A stretch of DNA of 15,923 nucleotides, from contig JAIFWS010000014.1 in NCBI GenBank assembly GCA_019658985.1, forward strand, positions 1 to 15,923, given 5' to 3'. The stretch is from Candidatus Parcubacteria bacterium (GTDB taxonomy: Bacteria > Patescibacteriota > Minisyncoccia > Minisyncoccales > Staskawiczbacteraceae). The notes beneath the pieces were generated by a model, which saw only the letters and a list, made by a program, of their open reading frames with translations, did not search any database and was not told where the DNA came from. The translations under genes and the position numbers were made by a program. Shown piece by piece: positions 1-6,881 of the stretch (positions are counted from its first letter, which is position 1; each line of letters starts with the position of its first letter).

Positions 1-9
1 GGAGGAAGA

Positions 10-504
10 TTACTTGCATATGCATATGCTAAGCACATCACCGCCCTCGCCCGCTCCGTTAATCGAACAGGTCTGTCCGGCAGGGCAGGTGCCGTTGCAC
101 TGGGGGGAGCTCTGGCCGCAATTAGCATTTGCCTGAGGGGCCGGACTGAAGAGATTGCTGATGAAAGCGATCATAGTGCCTGATAGTACGATTATAATAA
201 TTCCCACAATCGCCCAGAGCAGGACTTTTCTTGCCTCCGCTGCTTTGGTGGGATCCCCCTGTGCACTCAGGAACAAAAATCCGGAATAGAGGATCATGAT
301 AATAATGATCGTTACGACAATGGGCCAAAAAATATTAAAAAACGCAAGGAGGACATTGCCGACATTAACATTTAATACTGATGGACGCCAATTCAGTGCA
401 TCCTCTGCCGCACGGGCGACTAAAGGCAGCATAAATCCCATGGCTGATACAGCTAAGGCGCCCAGGATATTCGGCTTCCTGAAAAATGTGGAAGTAGTTA
501 GCAT
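10..504 (-). CDS. T4SS-type pilin paralog 1 with Cys-rich C-terminal tail
   Basis: Predicted 164-residue VirB2/TrbC-like pilin subunit. A basic, hydrophobic signal-like segment (about residues 9-33, ending VARAAED) precedes two membrane helices (about 53-79 and 94-118). Between them is the short loop found in all seven paralogs here, read as SAQGDPTK (80-87). Mature subunits of this family sit in the inner membrane and are thought to build a conjugation-like or adhesive pilus. A C-terminal extension of about 40 residues carries six cysteines (129, 136, 140, 146, 161, 163) and no further helix; no other paralog has it. It probably forms a disulfide-bonded exterior domain (inference). I chose ATG at 504; an upstream in-frame TTG (516) is possible but unlikely. 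A weak GGAA lies upstream. It is the last gene seen in the minus-strand pilin array, 18 bases after paralog 2. Confidence 0.8.
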   Translation of the reverse strand: MLTTSTFFRKPNILGALAVSAMGFMLPLVARAAEDALNWRPSVLNVNVGNVLLAFFNIFWPIVVTIIIIMILYSGFLFLSAQGDPTKAAEARKVLLWAIVGIIIIVLSGTMIAFISNLFSPAPQANANCGQSSPQCNGTCPAGQTCSINGAGEGGDVLSICICK

Positions 505-522
505 ATTAAATTCCAATTGTTG

Positions 523-888
523 TTATGGAGCAGGAGGAACGAAGAAATTATTTATAATGCTTATGATTGAATACGATAGCACGATAATTACTACTCCTAT
601 GATCGCCCATAGGATCGCTTTTTTGGCTGTTGAAATTTTTGCCGGGTCTCCTGCCGCAGTTAAAAACATGATGCCCGACCACATCAGCATTACGATAATG
701 ATCGTCACGACAATAGGCCAAAAAATATTAAAGAAGGCAACGATGATGTTTATCACATTGAGGGTGAGGTTTTTGGGCGGTTTTAACATGGGAAACGGAT
801 CTGCGGCGAAAGTAGTCAATGGTAATATCAGGCTTGCCAGTATTGTGGGCAAAGACGCCTTTTTTAAAAATTTAAAGTCACTTGACAT
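523..888 (-). CDS. T4SS-type pilin paralog 2
   Basis: A 121-residue two-helix pilin-like protein. The N-terminal signal segment (about 10-29, TTFAAD) is followed by a short Pro-rich stretch, helix 1 (about 47-77), the family loop TAAGDPAKISTAKK (77-90) and helix 2 (about 91-113), ending at VPPAP. Its central segment, with FFNIFWPIVVTIII, is nearly identical to that of paralog 1, so the two probably arose by a recent duplication. There is no obvious Shine-Dalgarno motif before the ATG. It lies in tandem with the other pilins and is presumably cotranscribed with them. Assembly into a T4SS-like pilus is inferred from the family; no VirB4 or VirB6-type partner is in the window. Confidence 0.8.
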   Translation of the reverse strand: MSSDFKFLKKASLPTILASLILPLTTFAADPFPMLKPPKNLTLNVINIIVAFFNIFWPIVVTIIIVMLMWSGIMFLTAAGDPAKISTAKKAILWAIIGVVIIVLSYSIISIINNFFVPPAP

Positions 889-920
889 ATTTTAAAAATT
901 AATTTTACGATATTTCTAAT

Positions 921-1286
921 TTATGGCACGGGAAATCCGCCACCGCCGCCAGCTCCATTTATACCAATGCTCGGATCCAAAATAGAGCTGATAAAATTTA
1001 CGATAGTATAAGACAAAAAGGCCACGATTATTCCAACAATCGCCCAAATAATCACTTTCTTTGCTGTTGAAATTTTTGCCGGGTCTCCTTGGGCAGTAAG
1101 GAATAAAAATCCGGCATAGACGAACATAACAATAATAAGTCCTGAAAAGATCGGCAGTATTACTAAGGTCAGCAGTCGGTCAATAATTCCACTAAACCAG
1201 GTAGTTGGGTCTATCGCCGCCAAGGCGATAACTGGTAGTAGCGACAAGGCTGTAACTGCGGCTGAGAAAACAAATTTTTTATTCAT
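921..1286 (-). CDS. T4SS-type pilin paralog 3, Gly-rich C-terminus
   Basis: A 121-residue pilin-like protein. I chose the start at MNKKFVFSAA because it gives a proper signal peptide (residues 4-24, ALAA) and matches the MNKK starts of paralogs 4 and 6. The frame is open further upstream, to 1382, but that part overlaps paralog 4 and lacks signal-peptide character. Two membrane helices (about 36-63 and 78-102) flank the loop TAQGDPAKISTAKK (64-77). The tail ends in an unusual run of five glycines (113-117), which may be flexible. Spacing to paralog 4 upstream is 23 bases. There is no clear ribosome binding site. Confidence 0.78.
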   Translation of the reverse strand: MNKKFVFSAAVTALSLLPVIALAAIDPTTWFSGIIDRLLTLVILPIFSGLIIVMFVYAGFLFLTAQGDPAKISTAKKVIIWAIVGIIVAFLSYTIVNFISSILDPSIGINGAGGGGGFPVP

Positions 1287-1309
1287 ATATAAAGGTATAA
1301 AAACACGGT

Positions 1310-1654
1310 TTAGAAAAAGCTTCGCACAAGAGTAATAATGGAAAACGACATAACAATTACCGCTACTCCGGCCAGTCCCCATAATACGGCTCTTCTGGCC
1401 TCTGATATTTTTGTAGGGTCTCCCTGGGACGTTAAAAATTTAAAACCAGCAAGAATGAAGAGGATTGCTACCGCGGCGGCCGTTACTACCCATACCATGT
1501 ATAGCAGCGTTCCTAAGACGTTAAAAATGTTTATATTCAGGGTTGTAGGGAAAGGGTTGCCCAGGAAGGGTGCCGGAGCGGCTCCCGCCAGAGCTACCAG
1601 CGGCAGGGCTAGCGCCGTCGTTAAAATAACCGAAAAAAGAATCTTTTTATTCAT
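1310..1654 (-). CDS. T4SS-type pilin paralog 4
   Basis: A 114-residue pilin-like protein: signal segment (about 4-23, ALAGAAPAP), helix 1 (about 46-74), family loop TSQGDPTKISEARR (75-88) and helix 2 (about 89-111). I preferred ATG at 1654 (MNKKILFSV, like paralogs 3 and 6) over an in-frame GTG at 1678. The GTG would overlap the end of paralog 5 by 11 bases, although a GGAGG does lie near it. The core is more Ala/Val-rich than in the others (VVTAAAVAILF), and this copy lacks the conserved WPI of paralogs 1, 2, 5 and 6, having MVWVV instead. It is one member of the tandem minus-strand array. Confidence 0.75.
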   Translation of the reverse strand: MNKKILFSVILTTALALPLVALAGAAPAPFLGNPFPTTLNINIFNVLGTLLYMVWVVTAAAVAILFILAGFKFLTSQGDPTKISEARRAVLWGLAGVAVIVMSFSIITLVRSFF

Positions 1655-1667
1655 ATTCTTAGTCAAA

Positions 1668-2009
1668 TTAAATTCCACCTCCGATAGTGATTCTGATGAT
1701 GGTGATCATTGAGAATGCTAATAAGATCACTGCCACTCCGGCCGCTCCCCAGATGACTGATTGCCGTGCTGCCGCTATTTTGCTCGGGTCTCCCTGTGCG
1801 GTTAAAAACTGGAAGCCGGCATAAATAAACATGATGATGATCACAGCAACGGTAATAGGCCAGACTAAATTGAAAACTCCAGCGAGGACGCCTAAAATAT
1901 TAATCGGCACATTATTTGGCGGTGCATCAGGGATGAAAACATATGCGAGGGTGACAGCTGGCATTGCCAGCAGGGCTGTAATAAAACTAAGGACTATAGA
2001 TTTTTTCAT
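1668..2009 (-). CDS. T4SS-type pilin paralog 5
   Basis: A 113-residue pilin-like protein beginning MKKSIVLSF. It has a signal segment (about 4-22, TLAYVF), helix 1 (about 38-69) with the shared FNLVWPITVAVIII pattern, the loop TAQGDPSKIAAARQ (70-83) and helix 2 (about 84-107), ending in IGGGI. That end resembles the LGNGI end of paralog 6, so these two appear to be closest relatives. An 87-base spacer with a long inverted repeat separates it from paralog 6 upstream. No Shine-Dalgarno motif is visible. Confidence 0.8.
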   Translation of the reverse strand: MKKSIVLSFITALLAMPAVTLAYVFIPDAPPNNVPINILGVLAGVFNLVWPITVAVIIIMFIYAGFQFLTAQGDPSKIAAARQSVIWGAAGVAVILLAFSMITIIRITIGGGI

Positions 2010-2027
2010 AATAAATGCTTGGGTGGT

Positions 2028-2076
2028 TAACCAACCCCGTTACGGGGTATACCCATGTTCCTAACGGGGTTGGTTA
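2028..2076. repeat. 15-bp perfect inverted repeat between pilin genes 6 and 5
   Basis: The arms 2028-2042 (TAACCAACCCCGTTA) and 2062-2076 are perfect inverse complements, separated by 19 bases. The loop contains its own palindrome, GGGTATACCC (2045-2054). The hairpin would form in the minus-strand pilin transcript, between the end of paralog 6 and the start of paralog 5. No T-run follows it in the minus direction, so it is not a standard intrinsic terminator. It could be an mRNA stability or processing structure that sets relative pilin levels, or a dispersed palindromic repeat. Confidence 0.75.
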
Positions 2077-2096
2077 TGAGCACTTAGCTTTAAGGA

Positions 2097-2435
2097 TTAA
2101 ATACCGTTTCCCAATGTAACCCGTACGATCAATGGGATGGAGAATGCGATAAGCCCTACGACGACTCCGACAACTCCCCATAAAACTGCCTGCCGAGCGG
2201 TTGCCACTTTGGCTGGATCTCCCTGGGATGTCAAGAACAAGAATCCGGCGATCAAGAACATAATAACGGCAAATCCGCCGAAAATAGGCCAGATGAAGTT
2301 CAATACGATATCGATGATTTGTTGAACGCTCAGCTGGACTGAATTTGGGGTTGGGCCGGCGTTGAAAGCCATGGTTGCGAGCGGTAATGCTAAAAGCATC
2401 ACTGAAGAAGCTACGATTGCAATTTTTTTATTCAT
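2097..2435 (-). CDS. T4SS-type pilin paralog 6
   Basis: A 112-residue pilin-like protein: signal segment (about 4-23, ATMAFNAG), helix 1 (about 37-68) with FIWPIFGGFAVIMFL, loop TSQGDPAKVATARQ (69-82) and helix 2 (about 83-105), ending VTLGNGI. It is closest to paralog 5 by its loop (ATARQAVLWG against AAARQSVIWG) and its C-terminus. The 94-base spacer upstream contains the perfect palindrome AGGTCGACCT (2469-2478) and AT-rich, -10-like sequence (TACAAT on the minus strand), so an internal promoter is possible but not convincing. Confidence 0.8.
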   Translation of the reverse strand: MNKKIAIVASSVMLLALPLATMAFNAGPTPNSVQLSVQQIIDIVLNFIWPIFGGFAVIMFLIAGFLFLTSQGDPAKVATARQAVLWGVVGVVVGLIAFSIPLIVRVTLGNGI

Positions 2436-2468
2436 AGTGTTTTTCTGTTTTTATAATATTGTATATTG

Positions 2469-2478
2469 AGGTCGACCT
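2469..2478. promoter_or_regulatory. 10-bp palindrome upstream of pilin 6 (possible operator)
   Basis: AGGTCGACCT is perfectly palindromic and lies in the AT-rich 94-base spacer between paralogs 7 and 6, just upstream of AT-rich sequence that could hold a -10 element (TACAAT on the minus strand). A dimeric regulator site is one reading. A palindrome this short can also occur by chance. Confidence 0.25.
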
Positions 2479-2529
2479 TTACTTTTTTATATTTGTTTCG
2501 TTTTGCGAATTAATTGGTGTGCTTCCTAC

Positions 2530-3030
2530 TTATCCAGCTCCGATCACAGCGGTTATTACGGCAACAAGTCCGGTACCTGCCAGTGAGATGGCAATTCCAA
2601 TGAAAGCGTAAATCACAGCTTTATTTGCGTGTGAAATCTTTGCAGGATCTCCAGCGGATGTCAGATATAAGAACCCGGCGTAGATGAATATGAGGACGGA
2701 TATTGTAGCAATTAACCCTGTTACATACTTGGTAATAGTTGATAAGAGGGTCGGGAAATCCTTCACGCAAGAAGTGTCGGTTTGGACCGGCGGCTTTCCT
2801 ATTTTATTGCAACAAGCGGTGACGCTGGTGCAAAATGCCGTGGCGGTGCAAAGGATGGTCTTATAGGCATCGCCATCGCATGAGGGGTCACAGGTAGTAA
2901 CTTGTTTTCCGTCATTGAGGCAGAGGGGATTGGGAAGTTTGACGCCGAATCCTTCATCAGCCGCTAAGGCAGAGGGGGAAAAACTTAAGAGGATAAGGCC
3001 GATCGCTAAAAAGATGAGAACCTTTTTCAT
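2530..3030 (-). CDS. T4SS-type pilin paralog 7 with Cys-rich N-terminal domain
   Basis: A 166-residue divergent member of the array. A clear signal peptide (about 1-23, SALAADEG) is followed by a region of about 65 residues with eight cysteines (37, 47, 51, 61, 67, 73, 74, 88), then the two-helix core (about 98-124 and 136-160) with the loop TSAGDPAKISHANKA (124-138). The extra domain therefore precedes the pilin core, the reverse of paralog 1. The even Cys count suggests disulfides outside the membrane (inference). The ATG overlaps the stop of the upstream methyltransferase by one base (TAATG), so the two genes are probably translationally coupled. It is first in the array in the direction of transcription. 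Confidence 0.78.
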   Translation of the reverse strand: MKKVLIFLAIGLILLSFSPSALAADEGFGVKLPNPLCLNDGKQVTTCDPSCDGDAYKTILCTATAFCTSVTACCNKIGKPPVQTDTSCVKDFPTLLSTITKYVTGLIATISVLIFIYAGFLYLTSAGDPAKISHANKAVIYAFIGIAISLAGTGLVAVITAVIGAG

Positions 3031-3569
3031 TATTTTTTAATGAATAATAATCCGTAATGGTAATCTCCGGCGGCGAATTCTTCTTTTAATGAAAATCCCG
3101 TTGCCTGCGCCAGATTTTTGACTTCATCTGGATCCAGGAGATGTTCTTTGGGATGGAGAGGATTTTGCTTCAACCAGTCAATGACCAGACATTGACTATC
3201 GGGCAATAAAATCCTATAAACTTCTTTTAGTATAGCATGTTTGTTTTCTGTTTGGAATAAAAAGTTGGGGATTACTACAATATTGCAAGAATTGCTTTTG
3301 AGGGTTGAGCCGCCCGGGGTTTCCAGATCGCAGCAGACCGTCGCAATGTTGTTGAGTTTCTGGAGGTTTAATTTGCTTTTGAGGGCCGAGAGTTTTTGCT
3401 CTTCAATATCGAGCGCGTACACTCTGCCTTGATACGCTTTTTTGGCGAGCGCCAACGTAAAATCAGCCGAACCGGAACCGAATTCGACGGCAATCATGCC
3501 GGGTTTTATCTCAAGATGCTCTAAAACCTCGTTGATATTAAGAAAATCAGGCACGTCGTATGAATTCAA
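3030..3569 (-). CDS. Class I SAM-dependent methyltransferase
   Basis: A 179-residue Rossmann-fold methyltransferase. Motif I is AVEFGSGSADF (27-37), the acidic residue at the end of strand 2 is D54 (ALDIEE), the adenine-binding acid is D81 (CCDLE), and motif IV is IVVIPNFLFQ (97-106), followed by the methyltransferase-11-type VYRILLPD. The substrate is unknown. The short N-terminal lead-in and the overall layout resemble small-molecule or ubiE-like methyltransferases. No ATG start is available: the frame opens with TTG at 3569 after an in-frame TGA, and GTG at 3554 is the alternative. The stop overlaps the ATG of pilin 7 (TAATG), which links it to pilus expression, though not necessarily to pilin modification. 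Confidence 0.75.
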   Translation of the reverse strand: MNSYDVPDFLNINEVLEHLEIKPGMIAVEFGSGSADFTLALAKKAYQGRVYALDIEEQKLSALKSKLNLQKLNNIATVCCDLETPGGSTLKSNSCNIVVIPNFLFQTENKHAILKEVYRILLPDSQCLVIDWLKQNPLHPKEHLLDPDEVKNLAQATGFSLKEEFAAGDYHYGLLFIKK

Positions 3570-3678
3570 AAGTCAAAATGCAAAAGTCAAAATTTCAAGT
3601 AAAAAATTAAAAGTAAACGATTAGGAAATTTTGGATTTTGAATTGTATTTTTGACTTTTGATTTTTAAATTTTGACTT
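3567..3678. repeat. AT-rich direct and inverted repeat cluster downstream of gyrA
   Basis: The 13-mer CAAAAGTCAAAAT occurs twice in tandem (3567-3579 and 3581-3593). Its reverse complement recurs, nearly intact, at 3647-3660 (one extra T) and partly at 3669-3678. The whole gyrA-to-methyltransferase spacer can fold as an imperfect AT-rich inverted repeat, and the repeat runs into the first codon of the methyltransferase and the stop of gyrA. It could act as a weak terminator or simply be a low-complexity repeat. Confidence 0.7.
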
Positions 3679-6184
3679 ATTCTTTGAGACACGCCCCCGA
3701 AGCAACTTTGTCGCCCTCATCCAGTTTCATAATGCGTACGCCCTGGGTATCGCGGCCAAGCCGTGAGATCGACTTGGTTTCGGTTCGGATAACCTGCCCA
3801 TGCTGGGAAATGACGATCAAGTCTTCATCTTCGTCGGCTTCCGATAATATAGAAGAGAGGATGATAGAACCCGTTTTGCTGGTGATTTTAGCGGTCTTCA
3901 CTCCCGATCCGCCCCGGGTCTGCACTTTGTATTGGGAGACATCAGTTTGTTTTCCATATCCGTTTTCCATAACGATCATCAAAAAGTTTTTGGCTTTTTT
4001 CCCATCCGCTCCCGGAGTTTCAATTCCTGAAATCACGTCCATGCCCACAACTTCGTCGCCTTTTTTCACTCGGATGCCTTTGACTCCCGCCGCAGACCTT
4101 CCCATTGGCCGGATATCTTTTTCTTCAAAGCGGATGGCGGCTCCGGATTTTGTTACCAGCATGATGTCATCTTGGCCGCTGGTGGCAACCACTTTTTTCA
4201 AAAGGTCCCCTTTTTCCAATTTAATGGCGATGATTCCGCTCTTGCGGACATTTTCAAATTCTTCCAATGAAGTCTTTTTGATTCGGCCGTTTTTGGTGAC
4301 CATCATCAAAAACTTGGCGGTTTTTGCTTCACCGTCTTTAGTTTTGGCCATCGGCACCAGCGACAGTACTTTTTCTTCGGTTGATACTTCTAAGAAGTTC
4401 ATCAATCCGCGTCCGCGGGCAACCCGGGTTCCTTCGGGGATTTCATAGACTTGGGTTTGGAATACTTTTCCGGAATCCGTAAAGAATAGCAAATTATCGT
4501 GGGTATTGGCGGTCAGGAAATGCTCAACGATATCATCTTGCATCGTTTTCATTCCCATGATCCCCTTGCCTCCGCGCTTTTGGATTTTGTAGGTGGCGGG
4601 ATTAATCCTCTTGATGTAGCCGCCGGTAGTTAAGGTAACCATTGTTTCCTCGGCAGGAATCAAGTCAATCTCGGTGATTTCACCCAATTTTCCTTTTACT
4701 ACGCGGGTCCGGCGCTTGTCGCCGAACTTTTCTTTCATAGTGCTCAGTTCTTTTACAATCAATCCCTTTAATTTCTCCGGGCTCTTTAAAATGGCCATCA
4801 ATTCCTTGATCCGTTCCATGATGGCTTTCAGTTCTTCTTCAATTTTTAATCTTTCCAGGCCAGCGAGGGTTTGTAGTCGCATTTCTAAAATGGCAACGGC
4901 TTGGCGTTCGGTCAGCTTGAATTTCTTCATCAAATTAACGCGGGCTTCATCGCGGTCTTGCGATTTTTTAATTGTTTGGATCACAGCGTCAATATTATGG
5001 AGGGCGATCATCAATCCTTCCAAAATATGGGCGCGGTCTTTGCATTTTTCGAGTTCAAACTTGGTCCTTCTGGTGATAACCTCCTCACGGTGCTTGATGA
5101 AATATTTCAAAACATCGGAAATCGACAAAATTTCCGGCTGGATTCCGTCTACTAAAGCTAATAAATTCAAATGGAATGTTTTTTGTAAATTCGTAAATTG
5201 ATACAGCCGGTTTAAAATCCGCTGGGACTGGTATCCGCGTTTTACATCAATGACAATGCGCATCCCTTCGCGGTCGGACAAATCTTTAATGTCTTTGATC
5301 CCTTCGATTTTTTTATCGGAAACCAAATTAGCAAATTCTTCCACTAAGCTGGATTTTAAAACCTGGTAGGGGATTTCGGTGATGATGATTTGTTCTGATT
5401 CGTCTTTTTTGGTTTCAATATCAGCTTTCCCGCGCATGATAATCGAGCCTTTTCCCTGCGAATAAGCTTCAATAATTTGTTTTTGGTCGTAAATAATGCC
5501 TCCGGTCGGGAAGTCCGGCCCTTGGATGAACTGGAATAGATCCGGCGTCTCGGCCTTCGGGTGGTCAAGCAGATAAACAACAGCGTCAATGACTTCAGTT
5601 AAATTATGCGGCGGAATATTGGTGGCCATGCCGACGGCGATTCCCAATGATCCGTTTAATAAAAGTTGCGGCAACGGGGAAGGCAGAACTGTCGGTTCTC
5701 TTTTGGTTCCGTCGTAGTTATCCATGAAGTTGACGGTGTCCATATCAATGTCTTCCATCAGTGCTTCGCCCAACTTTGATAATTTGGCTTCGGTGTATCG
5801 GGATGCGGCCGCGCCGTCGCCGTCAATCGATCCGAAGTTTCCTTGGGGCGCAATTAATGGGTAGCGCAAGTTAAAATCCTGGGCCATGCGGACCAGCGTA
5901 TCATAAATGGCCATATCCCCGTGCGGATGGTATTTGGCCATCACTTCTCCCACCACCGCGGCGCACTTTCTAAACTTTGAACCGGATCCGAGCCCCAGTT
6001 CATTCATGGCAAATAGGATTTTCCGGTGCACCGGTTTTAATCCGTCGCGCACATCAGGAAGCGCGCGGGCAACAATAACCGACATCGCGTAATCAATGTA
6101 GGATTCTTTTAATTCAGTAACGATTTCACGCTTGTTGACGTTGCCGATACTGTTTAATTTCTGCTCTTCTTTTTCTTTTGCCAT
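3677..6184 (-). CDS. gyrA: DNA gyrase subunit A
   Basis: An 835-residue subunit of the type II topoisomerase that introduces negative supercoils using ATP. The breakage-reunion domain carries the quinolone-region motif YHPHGDMAIYD (85-95) and the catalytic tyrosine Y130 in AAASRYTE. The C-terminal beta-pinwheel starts near residue 510 and has a near-canonical GyrA box QKRGGKG (535-541), which identifies gyrase rather than topoisomerase IV. Further blade repeats include TRGGSGVKT. The usual Ser at the E. coli Ser83 position is Met (M91); the Asp87 equivalent, D95, is kept. The protein lacks the acidic tail of the E. coli enzyme (875 residues). It starts at ATG 6184, five bases after the stop of the membrane protein gene upstream, with no Shine-Dalgarno motif; cotranscription is likely. 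Confidence 0.97.
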   Translation of the reverse strand: MAKEKEEQKLNSIGNVNKREIVTELKESYIDYAMSVIVARALPDVRDGLKPVHRKILFAMNELGLGSGSKFRKCAAVVGEVMAKYHPHGDMAIYDTLVRMAQDFNLRYPLIAPQGNFGSIDGDGAAASRYTEAKLSKLGEALMEDIDMDTVNFMDNYDGTKREPTVLPSPLPQLLLNGSLGIAVGMATNIPPHNLTEVIDAVVYLLDHPKAETPDLFQFIQGPDFPTGGIIYDQKQIIEAYSQGKGSIIMRGKADIETKKDESEQIIITEIPYQVLKSSLVEEFANLVSDKKIEGIKDIKDLSDREGMRIVIDVKRGYQSQRILNRLYQFTNLQKTFHLNLLALVDGIQPEILSISDVLKYFIKHREEVITRRTKFELEKCKDRAHILEGLMIALHNIDAVIQTIKKSQDRDEARVNLMKKFKLTERQAVAILEMRLQTLAGLERLKIEEELKAIMERIKELMAILKSPEKLKGLIVKELSTMKEKFGDKRRTRVVKGKLGEITEIDLIPAEETMVTLTTGGYIKRINPATYKIQKRGGKGIMGMKTMQDDIVEHFLTANTHDNLLFFTDSGKVFQTQVYEIPEGTRVARGRGLMNFLEVSTEEKVLSLVPMAKTKDGEAKTAKFLMMVTKNGRIKKTSLEEFENVRKSGIIAIKLEKGDLLKKVVATSGQDDIMLVTKSGAAIRFEEKDIRPMGRSAAGVKGIRVKKGDEVVGMDVISGIETPGADGKKAKNFLMIVMENGYGKQTDVSQYKVQTRGGSGVKTAKITSKTGSIILSSILSEADEDEDLIVISQHGQVIRTETKSISRLGRDTQGVRIMKLDEGDKVASGACLKE

Positions 6185-6189
6185 GGTAT

Positions 6190-6792
6190 TTAATTAGTTG
6201 TATTGGTGAATTTAAATGTGGAAAGCATTACTTCATACTCTTCTTTATAATCACCACCGGTAGGAGATTGAGAATAAGCGAAGCTTATCAATAACTGGTC
6301 ACTGTCTCTTTGAAAAATAGTAACATATTCTTTATTGCTCCCTTCTTTGATAAACTGCCAGGCTTTGTAATTATTGACTTGCACCTGCGCTACGCCTGGC
6401 GGTATTTTAACACTTTCTCCGATTAAAACACTTGCGAAAGAAGGGCTTCCTGTATTTTGCTCTGGGCTGAACTCAACGGTCCACGTATTGCCTCCTCCGT
6501 TATATTCTAGCGTTGAGAAATCTGATGGATATACTATTTCAAATCCGTATTTAGTATTCGAATACGTTTTCCAATCAGGATCTTCGGCAATAGCTGGCAA
6601 GTTCTCCTCCGGCAGCTCAGGTAAATTTATCTGGGGGAGATTTAGCGTCTGGAATACATTTGCCATGGCGGGAATCCTGTTTCCCGCTGAAACCAACCAA
6701 GCGCCTCCCATCGCCAGCCCTGCAATTACTACTACCGCAATAATAATGCCTTTCTTCTTTCCGTCAGATAAATTTTGCAATTTATTCAGCAT
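6190..6792 (-). CDS. Membrane-anchored PsbP-like protein of unknown function
   Basis: A 200-residue protein with a basic N-terminus (LSDGKKKG) and one hydrophobic helix (about 15-37) that is not followed by a clear cleavage site. It is probably a bitopic protein with an external C-terminus. After a Pro/Leu-rich linker (about 45-70), the segment DWKTYSNTKYGFEIVYPSDF (73-92) matches the start typical of PsbP-like domains common in CPR surface proteins. The domain continues to the end with alternating beta-strand-like stretches (WTVEFS, YKAWQFI, YVTIFQ, LLISFAYS). No catalytic residues can be named. It lies directly upstream of gyrA in the same direction. Confidence 0.7.
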   Translation of the reverse strand: MLNKLQNLSDGKKKGIIIAVVVIAGLAMGGAWLVSAGNRIPAMANVFQTLNLPQINLPELPEENLPAIAEDPDWKTYSNTKYGFEIVYPSDFSTLEYNGGGNTWTVEFSPEQNTGSPSFASVLIGESVKIPPGVAQVQVNNYKAWQFIKEGSNKEYVTIFQRDSDQLLISFAYSQSPTGGDYKEEYEVMLSTFKFTNTTN

Positions 6793-6801
6793 TTTTTTAA
6801 A

Positions 6802-6877
6802 TTGTCATTCCCGCGGAAGCGGGAATCCAGGGTGAGTGTATTTAACTCTGGATCCTAGGTCAAGCCTGGGATGACAA
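6802..6877. repeat. Palindromic dispersed element, copy 1
   Basis: A 76-bp element bounded by TTGTCAT and its inverse ATGACAA. The left half is a hairpin, ATTCCCGC-GGAA-GCGGGAAT; the right half is a weaker hairpin around ATCCTAGG-TCAAG-CCTGGGAT; CCAG and CTGG lie between them. It occupies the spacer between the MBL-fold gene and the PsbP-like gene. Copies 2 and 3 are at 7605-7676 and 14837-14933. The two-hairpin form with conserved inverted ends resembles REP/BIME or MITE-type elements; similar ATTCCCGC...GCGGGAAT palindromes are known from several bacterial groups, such as Neisseria dRS3. Confidence 0.85.
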
Positions 6878-6881
6878 ATAC

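Noticed and set aside
296..895. A 199-residue plus-strand open frame across pilins 1 and 2
   Set aside because: It mirrors two pilin genes that share clear family features with five neighbours; its product is low-complexity Ile/Met/Thr.
10..3030. Type IVa (PilA-type) pilins
   Set aside because: There is no prepilin peptidase site or single long N-terminal helix with a Glu at position 5. The two-helix form with a GDPxK loop fits VirB2/TrbC-like pilins.
3672..4448. A 258-residue plus-strand open frame within gyrA
   Set aside because: It lies entirely antisense to the conserved GyrA C-terminal domain and is rich in Ser, Pro and Thr with no motif.
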